DNA of 64,000 nucleotides from Phoronis australis. Lineage: Eukaryota; Phoronida; Phoronidae. Position numbers and translations under genes: made by a program. Where the stretch lies: contig NMRA01000165.1 of NCBI GenBank assembly GCA_002633005.1, forward strand, positions 439,541 to 503,540. The letters are read 5' to 3'. How positions within the stretch are numbered: position 1 is the stretch's first letter; every line of letters starts with the position of its first letter. The notes beneath the pieces are model-generated. The model was not told the DNA's origin, made no database searches, and saw only the letters and a list, made by a program, of their open reading frames with translations. Positions 24,501-36,500 of the stretch are shown here, piece by piece.

Positions 24501-27500
24501 AAACGCATTGACGTATGTTCATGAAATTTTGCACATGTGTTTTTTCCGCGGATGGCATGGCATGAGCGAATGTTCAGACGGATCTGATTGCCGATGTGCC
24601 CCCTAGTGTCAATTTTAGTTTTTTACATTTACCTCTGTATCTTCAAAAGTCCTAAACGGATTTTCATAAAATGTAGTACATAAGCACCTATTACTTAGAT
24701 GACGTTGTCCGTTCGTTTTCAGATGGATTCAACATAGTTTGCTCCACCTGGTGGCCATTTTTGCTGTTTTCGAGTCTGTTTTTTGCGTCCACCCCTCTAT
24801 CAATCAAACCGCTCAAAGGATGATTGTGAAAATTGGCATGTATGTGCTTACTATAAAGAGGACAGTTGACAATGATTTTCCGACGATTTTGACTACTGTG
24901 GCGCCTCCTAGTGGCAGTTTTGTTTTTTGCACCTATGGCTGTATCTCCTAAACCGTTCAAAGGATCTTAACTAAATTTAGTAAGTGTATTTATATGATGT
25001 TGATAACAGACGATGGTGACTTTCGGACGAATCTGACTACTGGTGTGCCATCCAGTGGCAATTTTATTTTTTTATGTTTACCTCTGTATGTTCAAAGGTC
25101 CTCAACTCATTTTCATAAAATTTGGCATACTGGCATCTGTTAATTAGGTTTTCTTGTCTGTTTTTTTGGCGTCCACTCGTCTATCAACTAAACCGTTTTC
25201 AGGATAATTGTGAAAATTGGCAGGTATGTTTTTACTATGAAGTGGACGACTGACAATGTTTTTTGACGAGTTCGACTACTGTAGCGCCTCCTAGTGGCAG
25301 TTTTGTTTTTTGCACTCATGGCTGTATCTACTAAACTGTTTGCAGGATCTTTACTTAATTTAGCAAGTGTATTTATATGATATTGACAACAGACGACAAC
25401 GATGGATCTGACTACTGGAGTGGCAATTTTAGTTTTTTACATTTACCAATCTGTATCTTTAAAGGTCCTCAACAGATTTGCATATAGGCATCTATTGGCG
25501 AGATGATGATATCGTATAGAGGTATTTTGCGCCTCGTAGTGGCCATTTTTGCTATTTTCAAATCTTGTTTTTGGCGTCCACCCCTCAATCAACCAAATCA
25601 CATTATACGGATGGTTTTGAAAATTGGCCTGTATGTTTTTAGTGTGAAGAGGACGTTTGATGATGGCGACTGACTACTGTGGCGCCTCCTAGTGGTAGTT
25701 TTGTATTGTTGTTTTTTGCCTATAGTTGTATCTCCAAAACTCACTGCAGTATCTTTATTAAATTTATTAAGTGAATTGATATGAAGATAACAGACAACTA
25801 CTTTCAAGCGTATCGAACGGACGCTGTGCCCACAAGTAACAATTTCATTTTGTTCTGTTTCTTTTGTTTTGCTGAAGTTCCTTGACAGGTTTTGTGAAAT
25901 ATGGCATGTTCCCGTTTTGCCCCATCTAGTGGCCATTTTTATGATACTATTAAATAACCCTAAAAGCACACAATTTGCGATGCATTCGTGGGCGCATTTC
26001 AACGCTCCGTGTTGCTCTTCTTAACTAGCGCCAGCTGATGTCAGCTTTATGGGTAGGTTTCAAAATGATTTTTGTGTAGATCAACCAAATATGTTTCTGT
26101 TTTTGGCCTAATATTTTATCAGTAATTATACAACATTCATGCTTGTAAGGAACACAAGCATGTACAGTACAAGCCAAAGGTATTCAGAAAAAATGTCTCG
26201 GAATATCGCCTCATGGTGGCTGGGCAGAAGCCAAATTCGTTGTCCAAGTAGTCTTCCTTCGTGACGGAGAATAATGGGAAATTAAGGTGGCAGTTAGACC
26301 GGTGGCTATGCCAGTCTGTCATTAGAATTTTTACGGCCCTAAAAATTATTACAGGTCATTTTTGCTGTTAATAGAATTAGTAGTTAGGACTGGAAAACAA
26401 TAGTAAATCCGATTTCTTTTGTCTTGTACTGTGACACTTGTGTGGTTGTTTCCAGATAATAGTTTGTCCAGTGTGACAGCCAGGTCACTGAGTCTGTCTG
26501 AGCAGAGGAGTGACAGAACAAAACTGTCACTTGATCTCACTCGTGACATATCACATTCAGGCTACGCTTTCAAGCCTGAAGATGTCTCTGCCATCACAGG
26601 GGAGATTGAGAAGGGAGTTTCGCCTGAGATTGACCGTCTTCGTCAGGGTTAGTAGTAATTCAGTTCAGTAGTCATTTCCTGTTTGAAAATCAACTCACCA
26701 AATGACGTGTGGTGAAGCATAGTCTCGCTGTTTTGTAATGTTTCTAAAACAGATTTTTATATGATCAACTTTTTGAACATTAATTGAAGATAATTGTTTA
26801 AATTTCAAGGGAATGCTCCTGTGGTCTCTAGTAGGTTAATGGCAGTTTGTTTTTTTTCATGGCAATTAATGAAATTATTGTAATATATGTCATTTCTCCC
26901 CTTTATTTGACATAGCAAGTTCTGTAGTTGTGTAGTTGTGAATTTTGTCATCCAAGTTAACACTCAAAGGAATATTTCAATGTACATTCTAGTTCCTGTT
27001 GAATCCCCCATTTTAAGCCATGCCGAGGCTGAGAATGAAGTTGTGCATCAAATCCGAACTATCGGTGATGAGGTTTGTATATCATGGTGTCGTGAAGGAA
27101 TTACAAGCTGCTCTTTCATTAAATATATACAATAGTCACACTCTCATATGCAACAGTTTTCAAAGAACACTTGGCATTATCATCACCAAAATCTTGAAAT
27201 AAATGTTCTGGTTAAATCTTTTCAATTGGTGTACAGTTATGTTTTCTTGTGATTTCGTCATCATTTTTGCTGTGGGTTTGAAGAAACTTGGCATGATTTA
27301 ACATACTTAGTGAAATCTTAATATTTAGCTTTATTGAGGTGTTTGGGGGTGTTCACTTTTAAAATACTTTCTTTTGGTAAACAGCGTATCTTTGATATCA
27401 GAGCCAGTTCACACTACCTTGTGTTTTTCTGTAGACAGTTTTTATCAGGGCTTGGAAATTTTCCTGTTGTAAGAGGATTTCCTCTTCTGGTTTCGATTTC

Positions 27501-30500
27501 CTCTTATTTGGTTTCCAGTTTTCACTTTTTTGACCTCATTTATGCAAAAAAAATGTTTCTTGTAGTTTGTAAAACATGTCATCTGCAAAATTGTCCTCTT
27601 TTTTGTCGTTGGTCATTCCAAACCCTGTTTTATTGCTGTAGGCTCTGATGAATCATTTTCTCTTTGGCAGGTGAATGTTCGGTTTGCAAATGAGATCAGA
27701 CAAGCCAACAAATACCTGTTGGGCTCGTTTACCTATGAACAGTTCAAGAATGTAATGAGGACTCTCACTCAAGACATTAATGCCTCAGGATGGCACCAGG
27801 CAAGCAAATCACACCTATTGTCGGTGTACACCAAATGTGAAACATCCTCTCATTTGAACATTGAGTTTCATTTTGAAATCATGTCAGTGTACACCAAACG
27901 TGAAACATCTTCTCATTTGAACAGTTAGTTTCATTTTGAAATCATGTCAGATGACTCTTATGGATGGGCATGTTTGTTGCCTTATCGTAGTAAAGGTCAG
28001 ACTGTTACTGTCTGATTTCTTTTATGACTTACGGGCAAAACTAAATTGGTGTGTCGTACCTTTGAAATTCTTTGGAATCAGTTTTCAGTGATAATATGCC
28101 AATTTCTTCATTAAACTGCTCTCCTTTGGCTCTGGATCTTAATGATTTGATAGTGGTAAATGGAACAATTCAGAGTTCTAGTTTAAGTTTTTGGCAGAAT
28201 TTGGTGGTAAGATGCATCTCACGTTCAAAGTTTAATGCTTTGGCTGAAGATTCTGTGGAATGATTAAGAATTCTACGAGAGTAGAAAAAATCTTCCAAAA
28301 CACTAGAAAAATGCAATGTTTCAACATAGAACAAACTAATTTCTCACTGTTCTTTGTAGGTTGCCCTGGTGATGTCTTTCAGCCAACAGCTGGCATTTTT
28401 CTCTGTAAAACGGGGTCAGAAATTTTTGAGTGATCTTGGAGAGTACACAACTGACTACATCATGGAAAAGAGTGCTGACTTCATTATAAGACAAGGAGGC
28501 TGGGTGAGGGAGGAAACTTTGTTCATGTAGCGGTTATAGCAACCAGTTTTATGTGCCCACATAGGACCACATCATGCCCTCATCTCCATACGTCTTCTGT
28601 CCCATGCAGTATCTCCAAAACCCCTGGATGGATGCTCATAAAATTTTTCAGACATGTTTCCATAATGAAGGGGACAGCAAGAGGGCAATTTCAGACGTTT
28701 CTGCTAACTGATGTCCCCTCAAGTGGCAATTTTAGTTTTTACATTTGCCTCTGAGTTCCTTATTACAGATTTTTATGAAGTTAAACAACACCACCTTCTC
28801 ATTTTCATATGTATTTGATGTATTCTGCGCTACCAGGTAGCGGTTTTTGCTGTTCTCGAGTCATCTGGCTCCTATTGGCTAAACCACTCTAAGAATCACT
28901 ATGACAATTGGCATGTGTCCATACTTTTCAATATAGTTTATTATAGTTGCCACTGTAACAATATTCAAGTTTTATGCCAACTTAAAGGCGAAGGCAACCT
29001 TTTTTCATGTCATTTTTAGTAAAAATAAGGTTCGTTGATTATCCCAGACATATTTTTCACTTATTTACTGCTTTTCGTAATTTAATTAATTACTTGTTGT
29101 CTACTCAGGAAGTGACGTTTTGGGAGGCAAGAATTTGGCGCCAATTTCTTTTCATATAGTCTGACTGTGAGAGCAGTCGAGTCAGTCATTGTTTTACCTC
29201 GGTTGTAATAAGTTCGGTCGTCGTTTGTTTTTGCTTTCGAGTCAGTCAACATGCCACGCTGTTGCTGCGTACTGGGATGTATTCATTATCGTCTCACGTA
29301 CAGAGGAAGAACTGTCCCACTTGCCCGAGTGTCCCGCGACACACTCCCACTGGAGGGTGATCTGAACACCCAAACTGCTTACATCACGCCGTGTGACTCC
29401 CTTGTCACGCACCTGGCACCTTCCAAATAGCTCCAATACAAGTCCACAATAAACTTATCAAACTTAGGCTCACCGATCTGTTCATTGGATGACGAACTGT
29501 CCTCTTCACTGGGTGTCGAACTGGGCCTGTATTCACTACCACTACTCAACATCGCTGCAGGGCTGCTTACAGGCTCTGCCGGGGCTAGAGACAACAATAC
29601 AGGGTGAATCACTGCTAGTTCCCGGAACTGTACGCAATGGGGTACGTTCGGAGGCACGAGTGACAGTAGATAAAGTGCCTTCAGTCATTGTATATAGTGG
29701 CCACAGCTCGCGAGGCTTCTCGCTTCAAAAATGCACTTCTCGGGGGTGGCGACGGGGCATCGCTGGGAATCAGCAGCGACGGTATGGTACCCTTCTTCAG
29801 GCGTTGTTTCGCAGGGACCTTCATCAATTCAGCGTTCAGTGACATGAAAAAAGATTTCCTTCGCCTTTAGAAGCGAAGGCAACCTATTTTCATGTTATTT
29901 TTAGCAAAAATAAGGTTCGTTGATTGTCCCAGACATATTTTCCACTTAATTACAGCTTTTCGTAATTTGATTAATTATTCGTTCTCTACTCCGGAAGTGA
30001 CGTTTTAGGAGGCAACGATTTCGCGCCAATTTCTTTTCCCGTAGTTTGACTATATGAGCATTGACGAGTCAGTCATTGATCTACCTCGGTTGTCATAAGT
30101 TCAGTCGTCGTTTGCTTTTGTTTACGAGTCAGTCAACATGCCACACTGTTGCTGCCTATCGAGATGGCCCAAAGTCTGTAAGCAGCCCTGCTGCGATGTT
30201 GAGTAGTGGGAGTGAATACAGGCCCTGTTCGAGTACACCCAGTGAAGAGGACAGTTTGTCGTTCAAGGAACAGATCGGTGAGCCAAACTTTGATAAGTTT
30301 ATTGTGGTCTTGTCTAAAGTATTGGAGCTATTTAGAAGGTGCCAGGTGTGTGGCGAGGGTGTAAGCAATTTGTGTGCTCAGGTCACTATCAGTGGGAGTG
30401 TGTCACGGACACTCTGGCATGTGGGACAGTTGCTCCCCTGTTCGTGAGACGATAATGAGTACATCCCGGTACGCAGCAACAGTGTGGCATGTTGACTGAC

Positions 30501-33500
30501 TCATAAACAAAAGCACACGATGACCGAACTTATTAAAACTGTGAGATAGAACAATGACTGACTCGGCAGCTCTCACAGTCAGACTATACAAAAAGAAATA
30601 GGCGGGAAATTCTTGCCTCCCAAAACGTCACTTCTGGAGTAGAGAACGAATAATTAATTAAATTACAAAAAGCTGTAATTAAGTGGAAAATATGTCTGGG
30701 ATAACCAACGAACCTTATTTTTGCTAAAAAAGACATGAAGAAAGGTTGCCTTCACCTTTAAAGGGGTGATAAAGAAAAGAGGTCACGACTTTCATTCAAT
30801 CATTCACACACTTACACTTCATGTGGTAGGAATAACATCAAAGAAAATGATATCAAGTACATGAATGAAATTCATTGAATTGCATCCCCTAGGCTCTCCC
30901 ACATTCTAATTTCTCTGTTTTCCAGTTCTTTTTTGTTTTTGAAAATTAAAATGAATGATTTCAAGGTAAACCAAACTGAGCGTAGCTGTTGTTGATCACG
31001 TATGTAGATATGTTATTGAGTGGTAGTGATAACATAATTTGTCAACAGGGAAAGCTCTGGAGTATTTCAGCCATTCAACGTTATCTTGACATTTTCTGTT
31101 ATCACATCACAACCATAGCATGTAGGGATATATTGTGAATAAAACGTTCAGCTTCCATGTTCGGAGAATGAAGTCAGTTGAGTAGAGGGCCTTCATTAAC
31201 AGGGTTCATGCTGTGAACTTTTAAACCACCATCTTCATAAGAGGCCATCATTTTTCTTTATTGTAGGATTTCCTGACCAAATCGTCATTTCATATTTTGC
31301 TAAATTTGTTTACACCTGTCATTTGTCAAGCCAAGAACAAATATGAATTAATTAGGACAGCGCAAATCCGTTAGCAAGGACAATTCTACCATTGACTGTC
31401 TTGTTTTCCCAATATTTAAAAAGCTTAAATTCAATTTTTTTTAGAACCTTGTTTATTTTTTCATACACTGATACATTGAATGTTCCTTATAGACCAGTTT
31501 GTGATGTTGGTATTGTACAGTTAAGACTGGTGACCTAAAAACATGATTTTCCCTTACACTTTCACTTGTTTAAGATAAAACCAGACACTAGACCATTTCT
31601 TTGGAAAATTCAATATGTGAGTGTATTAATATGTATGTAAATCAATAAGCAAAAGGTCCAGGGTTTGAGTCCTGGTCGGAAACATAAATTTTTAAGTTTT
31701 CAGACTTGTGTTCATTAGGTCACCTGATGTGGCCAATAGGTGGCGTGCTGACCAGACTTAAAAATAACTATGATCTATATTTCCACGCCGCTATAAGATT
31801 TAGATGTCACTTGACATTGATGCGTGGAGACTAAATACACACCTGCACGGGTGAGAAACAACGTGACCGCCGGTCCTCTAAATCGGACTGACTCACCCAA
31901 AACAGGACCTCCGCACCAAAAAATGGGACTGATGCACCTAAAAACATGACTGCCCCACCAGAAAACAGGACCGTCGGGGACTGAACATGACCGCCGGACA
32001 ATATGTAGTTATCAATGTCTTTGTATTATACTGCTTATGATTACGTAACCGGTCAGCTAGCTGTGTAAAGACTCGCCAAAATAAAACTTGGTAGCGCTGC
32101 GTTATTGAGCTCCGTTACATCCCCGAAATTTCCCACAGCCCGGGTATAGTTCTGGTCGTCACCTTGTCGTGAAACTTACATCAACATGTAGAGCTAGCGA
32201 GCGGAGCAGGTGCATGCAAAATCTAGGAGTCAATCAACACTCACCTTGCAGGTTGCAGCCGTGAAAAACAATCTAATGAACGTCATTTGTTTGCCTAATG
32301 TAACAAAAAAGTCTGTCGCGCTCGTGACATGAGCACGCGACATGTCCTAAAATTTTGCGACATCTTTCGGAAGATGATGACTCAACTTCGCAGCAGCACA
32401 ATTTGTTCTGAAATTCGATTTGCTGGTATTGAAATACTAAAAACTTATGACGAAATGAAACCAGTTCCGATAATTTGTTGTGCCATGTACGCAACCTCGT
32501 AGAAGAGAAGAAGAGCTGACTGAACGGGGGAAAAAATTAAGGAACTGGTCAATGTAAGCCAACCTAAAAGAACGCATCTCAATTTTAGCTGCAGAATAAC
32601 GACAGAACAACAATTTTTCCAAGCGAGTGCCGATAAATAATTTAGTTTACTCAAGGAAGAGTGTCGTTAATAACGCTAATTCGGTGAAGATTTTATGTTT
32701 AGTGTTTTACCCACATTGGCGCCAAGCTGTATATTTAGTATACTGCTTTGCCGCACAAAGGGTAGTTATGATGCTGCACCTGAGAACCAGAACGCCCGTT
32801 TTTTGTTTTTTTTCTTGACTAAAACGTCAAATTGGAGAAAACGATTTTCATTTTGTTTTAAAACTTACGCAGTGGATAAAGTTATAATTATTTAGCTCAA
32901 AAGCGTGCAATGTGGTTGGTTTGTGGTTAAAACTCAAAAGCGCCGCGTGTTACAAAGCGGAGAGTCCTGTAGCACACAAAAGATTTTGTTGGAGTAATCG
33001 GCACGAGACCTGCAAATGCATAGCTCCATTGTATGATCTGTGTAGGCCTACCGGTAATAAAGCAACTTGTTTGTCACTGCGGTTTCAATCCCCGGCGGTC
33101 ATGTTCAGTCCCCGGCGGTCCTGTTTTCTGGTGGGGCGGTCATGTTTTTAGGTGCGTCTGTCCCATTTTCTGGTGCTACGGTCCCATTTGATCCCCGGAG
33201 GTCCTGTTTTGGGTGAGTCGGTCTGATTTAAGAGGACCGGCGGTCATGTTGTTTCTCACCTGTGACCTGGAGAACAGAACTTTTAGTTCTGTTGAAAATG
33301 GCACTCCAAGATAACCAAATATTTATATTTTTAGTAGCCATAATATTAAAATGGTTGCTTTCCTCTTTCATATGTATTGGTAGTTACATGCTTGTTAGTT
33401 TCACTTGTAATTCAAAAAACAGAAGGTTTTTTTTATTAAGAATTTGCAGTTTCACGCCAAATACGTGTTTGCAAGAAGCAGAAACTTATAGGATGTGATC

Positions 33501-36500
33501 ATCTGTAATTTCCAGTCAGTGGAGTCACTTCCTCTATCAGGGGAGGGGTAATCTATCCATCTTAAGGAGTATGCAGTGAAAATCCATTTGCTACTAATTG
33601 GAGCTACATCCAAGTTCTTGTAAGGAACCCAATCGTTTTTTGTTAAATTCAGAGACCGCTTTGAAGAATGCAATTATATAGAAAGTGGTCTTAAGGTTAT
33701 GAAGTTCTTATCGACAAGCCTAGTGTGTATTGTAACAAATGTCTAAAAACTAAAAAGTCTTTATGAATTCAAAGAAGTCTGTTAAATTTGATGTTCGATT
33801 TATCAATCTGCCATTAATTGTGTAACGTGATATGTCTTTTAAGTAAAATTCAGGAAAAACCTAATTTTCATTGATAACTGTGCCATGATGTCTGAGCATG
33901 ACTAAATTTTGTTTAAAATAATTCAAGATGCAATCTCAAAAACATTTCCAGTTTTCTAAATCATTTTGTTTTCATTTTTGTTTTATTTCCTTTTTACTTT
34001 TTTCATGAAAATTACCAAATTTGGATAGCCAGTCATTCAAATGTGGATCATTTTTAAACAATTTCTCACAGCGTTTTCTTTTTTCTAGCTCACTACATGA
34101 GGCATAGTATCCGATCAATTATTTTTGAGATATCAACAGTTCCAAAGTTGGAATTTGGATATTTTTTGCTACACAATCTTAGGTGGCCTGATGTTTTCGA
34201 ACAAGACTATTAGAATTATTGTATATCTGTAAGATGTTATTGAAACAATAATTCTGGATGTTGTCAAAACCATACTTATGCCAGATATGGATGGTTAAAG
34301 TAATAATTTGAACAAAAGATTTTTCTTGGGCAGGTACCTCCATTCCAGTTATTCACGATTAGAAATGTATAATTTTGCAGGAAGTATTCCCTTGTAAGTA
34401 GTCAATTTGTTGCAAATCCTGCCTACTTATTTCAGGGGTCAATTCAAAAAACACCTCCAGAAAGTCCTGTGTTTGATGGCAGCTCACCGCCGTCTGCTAA
34501 CGTGCTGCCATCAGGTGGTCCTGTAAGTATCACTGGAGACCTAATTTTACACACAGAGCCAGCGTTTATGTAGGCTGAGTACACAAAAAGTGTTGAATAG
34601 TTGGTGTTTAAAACTATATTTCAAACTTGCCCATGTTTTAAGATTGGCAAATGATTTCATTACTGATATTTTTGTAATGTATTTTTTCGTAACACTGAGT
34701 CAGGTCTCTCTAAGGAAGAGACTCTTCACTTTGAAGTGGGAAAAACTCTGCTCAGGGTTCATCAAGGCTGGCAGTCAAATCTATAACCTCTCCCACATGC
34801 TCACTGGTTACATAAAATCCTAAAAATTGCTGGTGTAATGTCACCATAGCTACATGTACATCTTGTAATAATGTTATAATCAAGTAGCAAGATAGTAGTG
34901 CGTGCAAATTAGTAGTCTTACAATTCAACTAGATCCAGAGCCATTTTTGTTGTTCGTGCAAAACAAAACCAACATTTGAATGAATTCATTATGACTAACT
35001 ATATCTTGTCGAGCTTTCCACTCATAAAAGCAACTCTTTGTCTCCTTTCTGCTTACTAATGACTTGCTTTCCTCTGCACAGTCATGCCGTAACACATCTA
35101 GCCGGCTCTCCTCCGACTTCCCTTTCTATGACACGAAGAGCACACTCAGTTTGGAGTCTCTGCTTCGGAAAGTAAAGAAAGACCCCGCCCCCTGCGGCCA
35201 CACATCATGTAGCTGCAGAGAGAGGTCAGATGATGATTCCTATTACAGAGCCTCCTTAAACTGGGACAATATTTGTTACCAGGACCGACGAGGAGCATCG
35301 TCCACTTTCCCATCCATGTGTAATGAGAATATACGTGAGTTAGCCGAGGCGTGGGCCGAAGCCAAGCAAATGAAGCTCCCCTCAACCAGTCCCACTTCAG
35401 GGGAGTCGGACTACTACTCGGCCTACTCAGACTACCACCGTCCAGACACGGCTGAAGTAATCGACTGTCCTGTAGCACCGACTGATGAGGAGGTGTCCAC
35501 CGAAGCTGACAGTGACCTGGAGTCGGAACCATCAAATTCTGCTGCTGAGATGCTTGAGGTGCAAGGCGTGTATTACAAGCAGGTGTCCAGCAGTCCAGAC
35601 ACTGGTCAACGCCGTTTGATTGTATCTAGCCTCTTGCCCCCTCGCACCAGGGTAAAAACTTCAAAGAAGTTCAGCATCTCCAAAGCTGCTGCATTTGTCA
35701 GCAAAGAGTCAGCATCAGAGAGTGGAAGTACTACCTCAACAGACTCAGCAGTGTCTGGTACTCCAGAGTTTCCGATCTCTGAGGAGTTACTTGAACAGAT
35801 TAAGCACATTGAGGTGCTGGTGGTCAGTGAGAAAGAGACATCTAGCAGTGACAGTGAAGAGGAAGGCAGACACCAGCCAATGTGCACCCTCGGCCGAGTT
35901 TGCGGAGCTGATCCTGCAGTAAGCATTGACAATGAAGTGCAACATAGCAAAGACAGTAGTAGTAGTAGTAGCTGCATTAGTTTACAGAGAGCTGGTGAGT
36001 CATTTGCAGTTGATGCTGTGGGTGCAGTGCCAATAAGGATCGATTGCCGTGACAACAAGTTGAAGTTCAAGATAGCTGGCTCCATGACTCACACCTTTGG
36101 TGACTCATTACAAGGCATGGAGAAAAACTGGGAGTTTGCAAGTGGTGGCGAGGAGTACAACGTGCACACCCCAAAGCAATTCAGAGACGAGACTTACCAG
36201 AGGGAGTGTGAGGGGTCATTCTGTGTTCCTAACTTCATCATCAGCCCTTCTCGAGATAGTGTTTTTACTTCTGTCGTCTTGACTAACAGTGAACATGATG
36301 TGGTGTCCTGTAACGATGTCTGGGAAGATGCCCAAGAGTATACAGAGATGCCGTCACCACCAACCACCATTGTACACCCTTCTTTGGCTTCCTTGAAGAC
36401 ACACAGAACTGTAGATACTAGCCCATCAGTTTCAGCAGTGCCTTTGTTGAAGACAAGCGTGGAGCCAGCTAGTATAAGTACTTCCATTTCTAGCTCTCTG

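Larger units (their letters stand above)
21533..28503 (+). other. Bcl-2 homology core of the BCL2L13-like protein (exons 1-6)
   Basis: Residues 1-252. A Ser/Thr-rich stretch encoded at 26456-26647 (SVTARSLSLSEQRSDR) separates the conserved N-terminus from the Bcl-2 fold. The BH3-like helix is encoded at 26993-27072, the central helices at 27671-27799 and 28360-28435, and BH2 ends exactly at the exon boundary 28503 (GGC TGG|GT). An intron immediately after the BH2 Gly-Gly-Trp is a shared feature of Bcl-2 family genes, and the BCL2L14-like gene at 54570 has it too. Confidence 0.88.

Noticed and set aside
29242-30591. Possible functional THAP-domain gene
   Set aside because: Frames are broken by indels and stops in every copy, and the full C2CH signature is not completed; treated as transposon remnants.
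35146-36085. Antisense ORFs of 129-159 codons within giant exon 8
   Set aside because: These are shadows of the plus-strand coding frame, with Leu/Ser-rich composition and no conserved motif.
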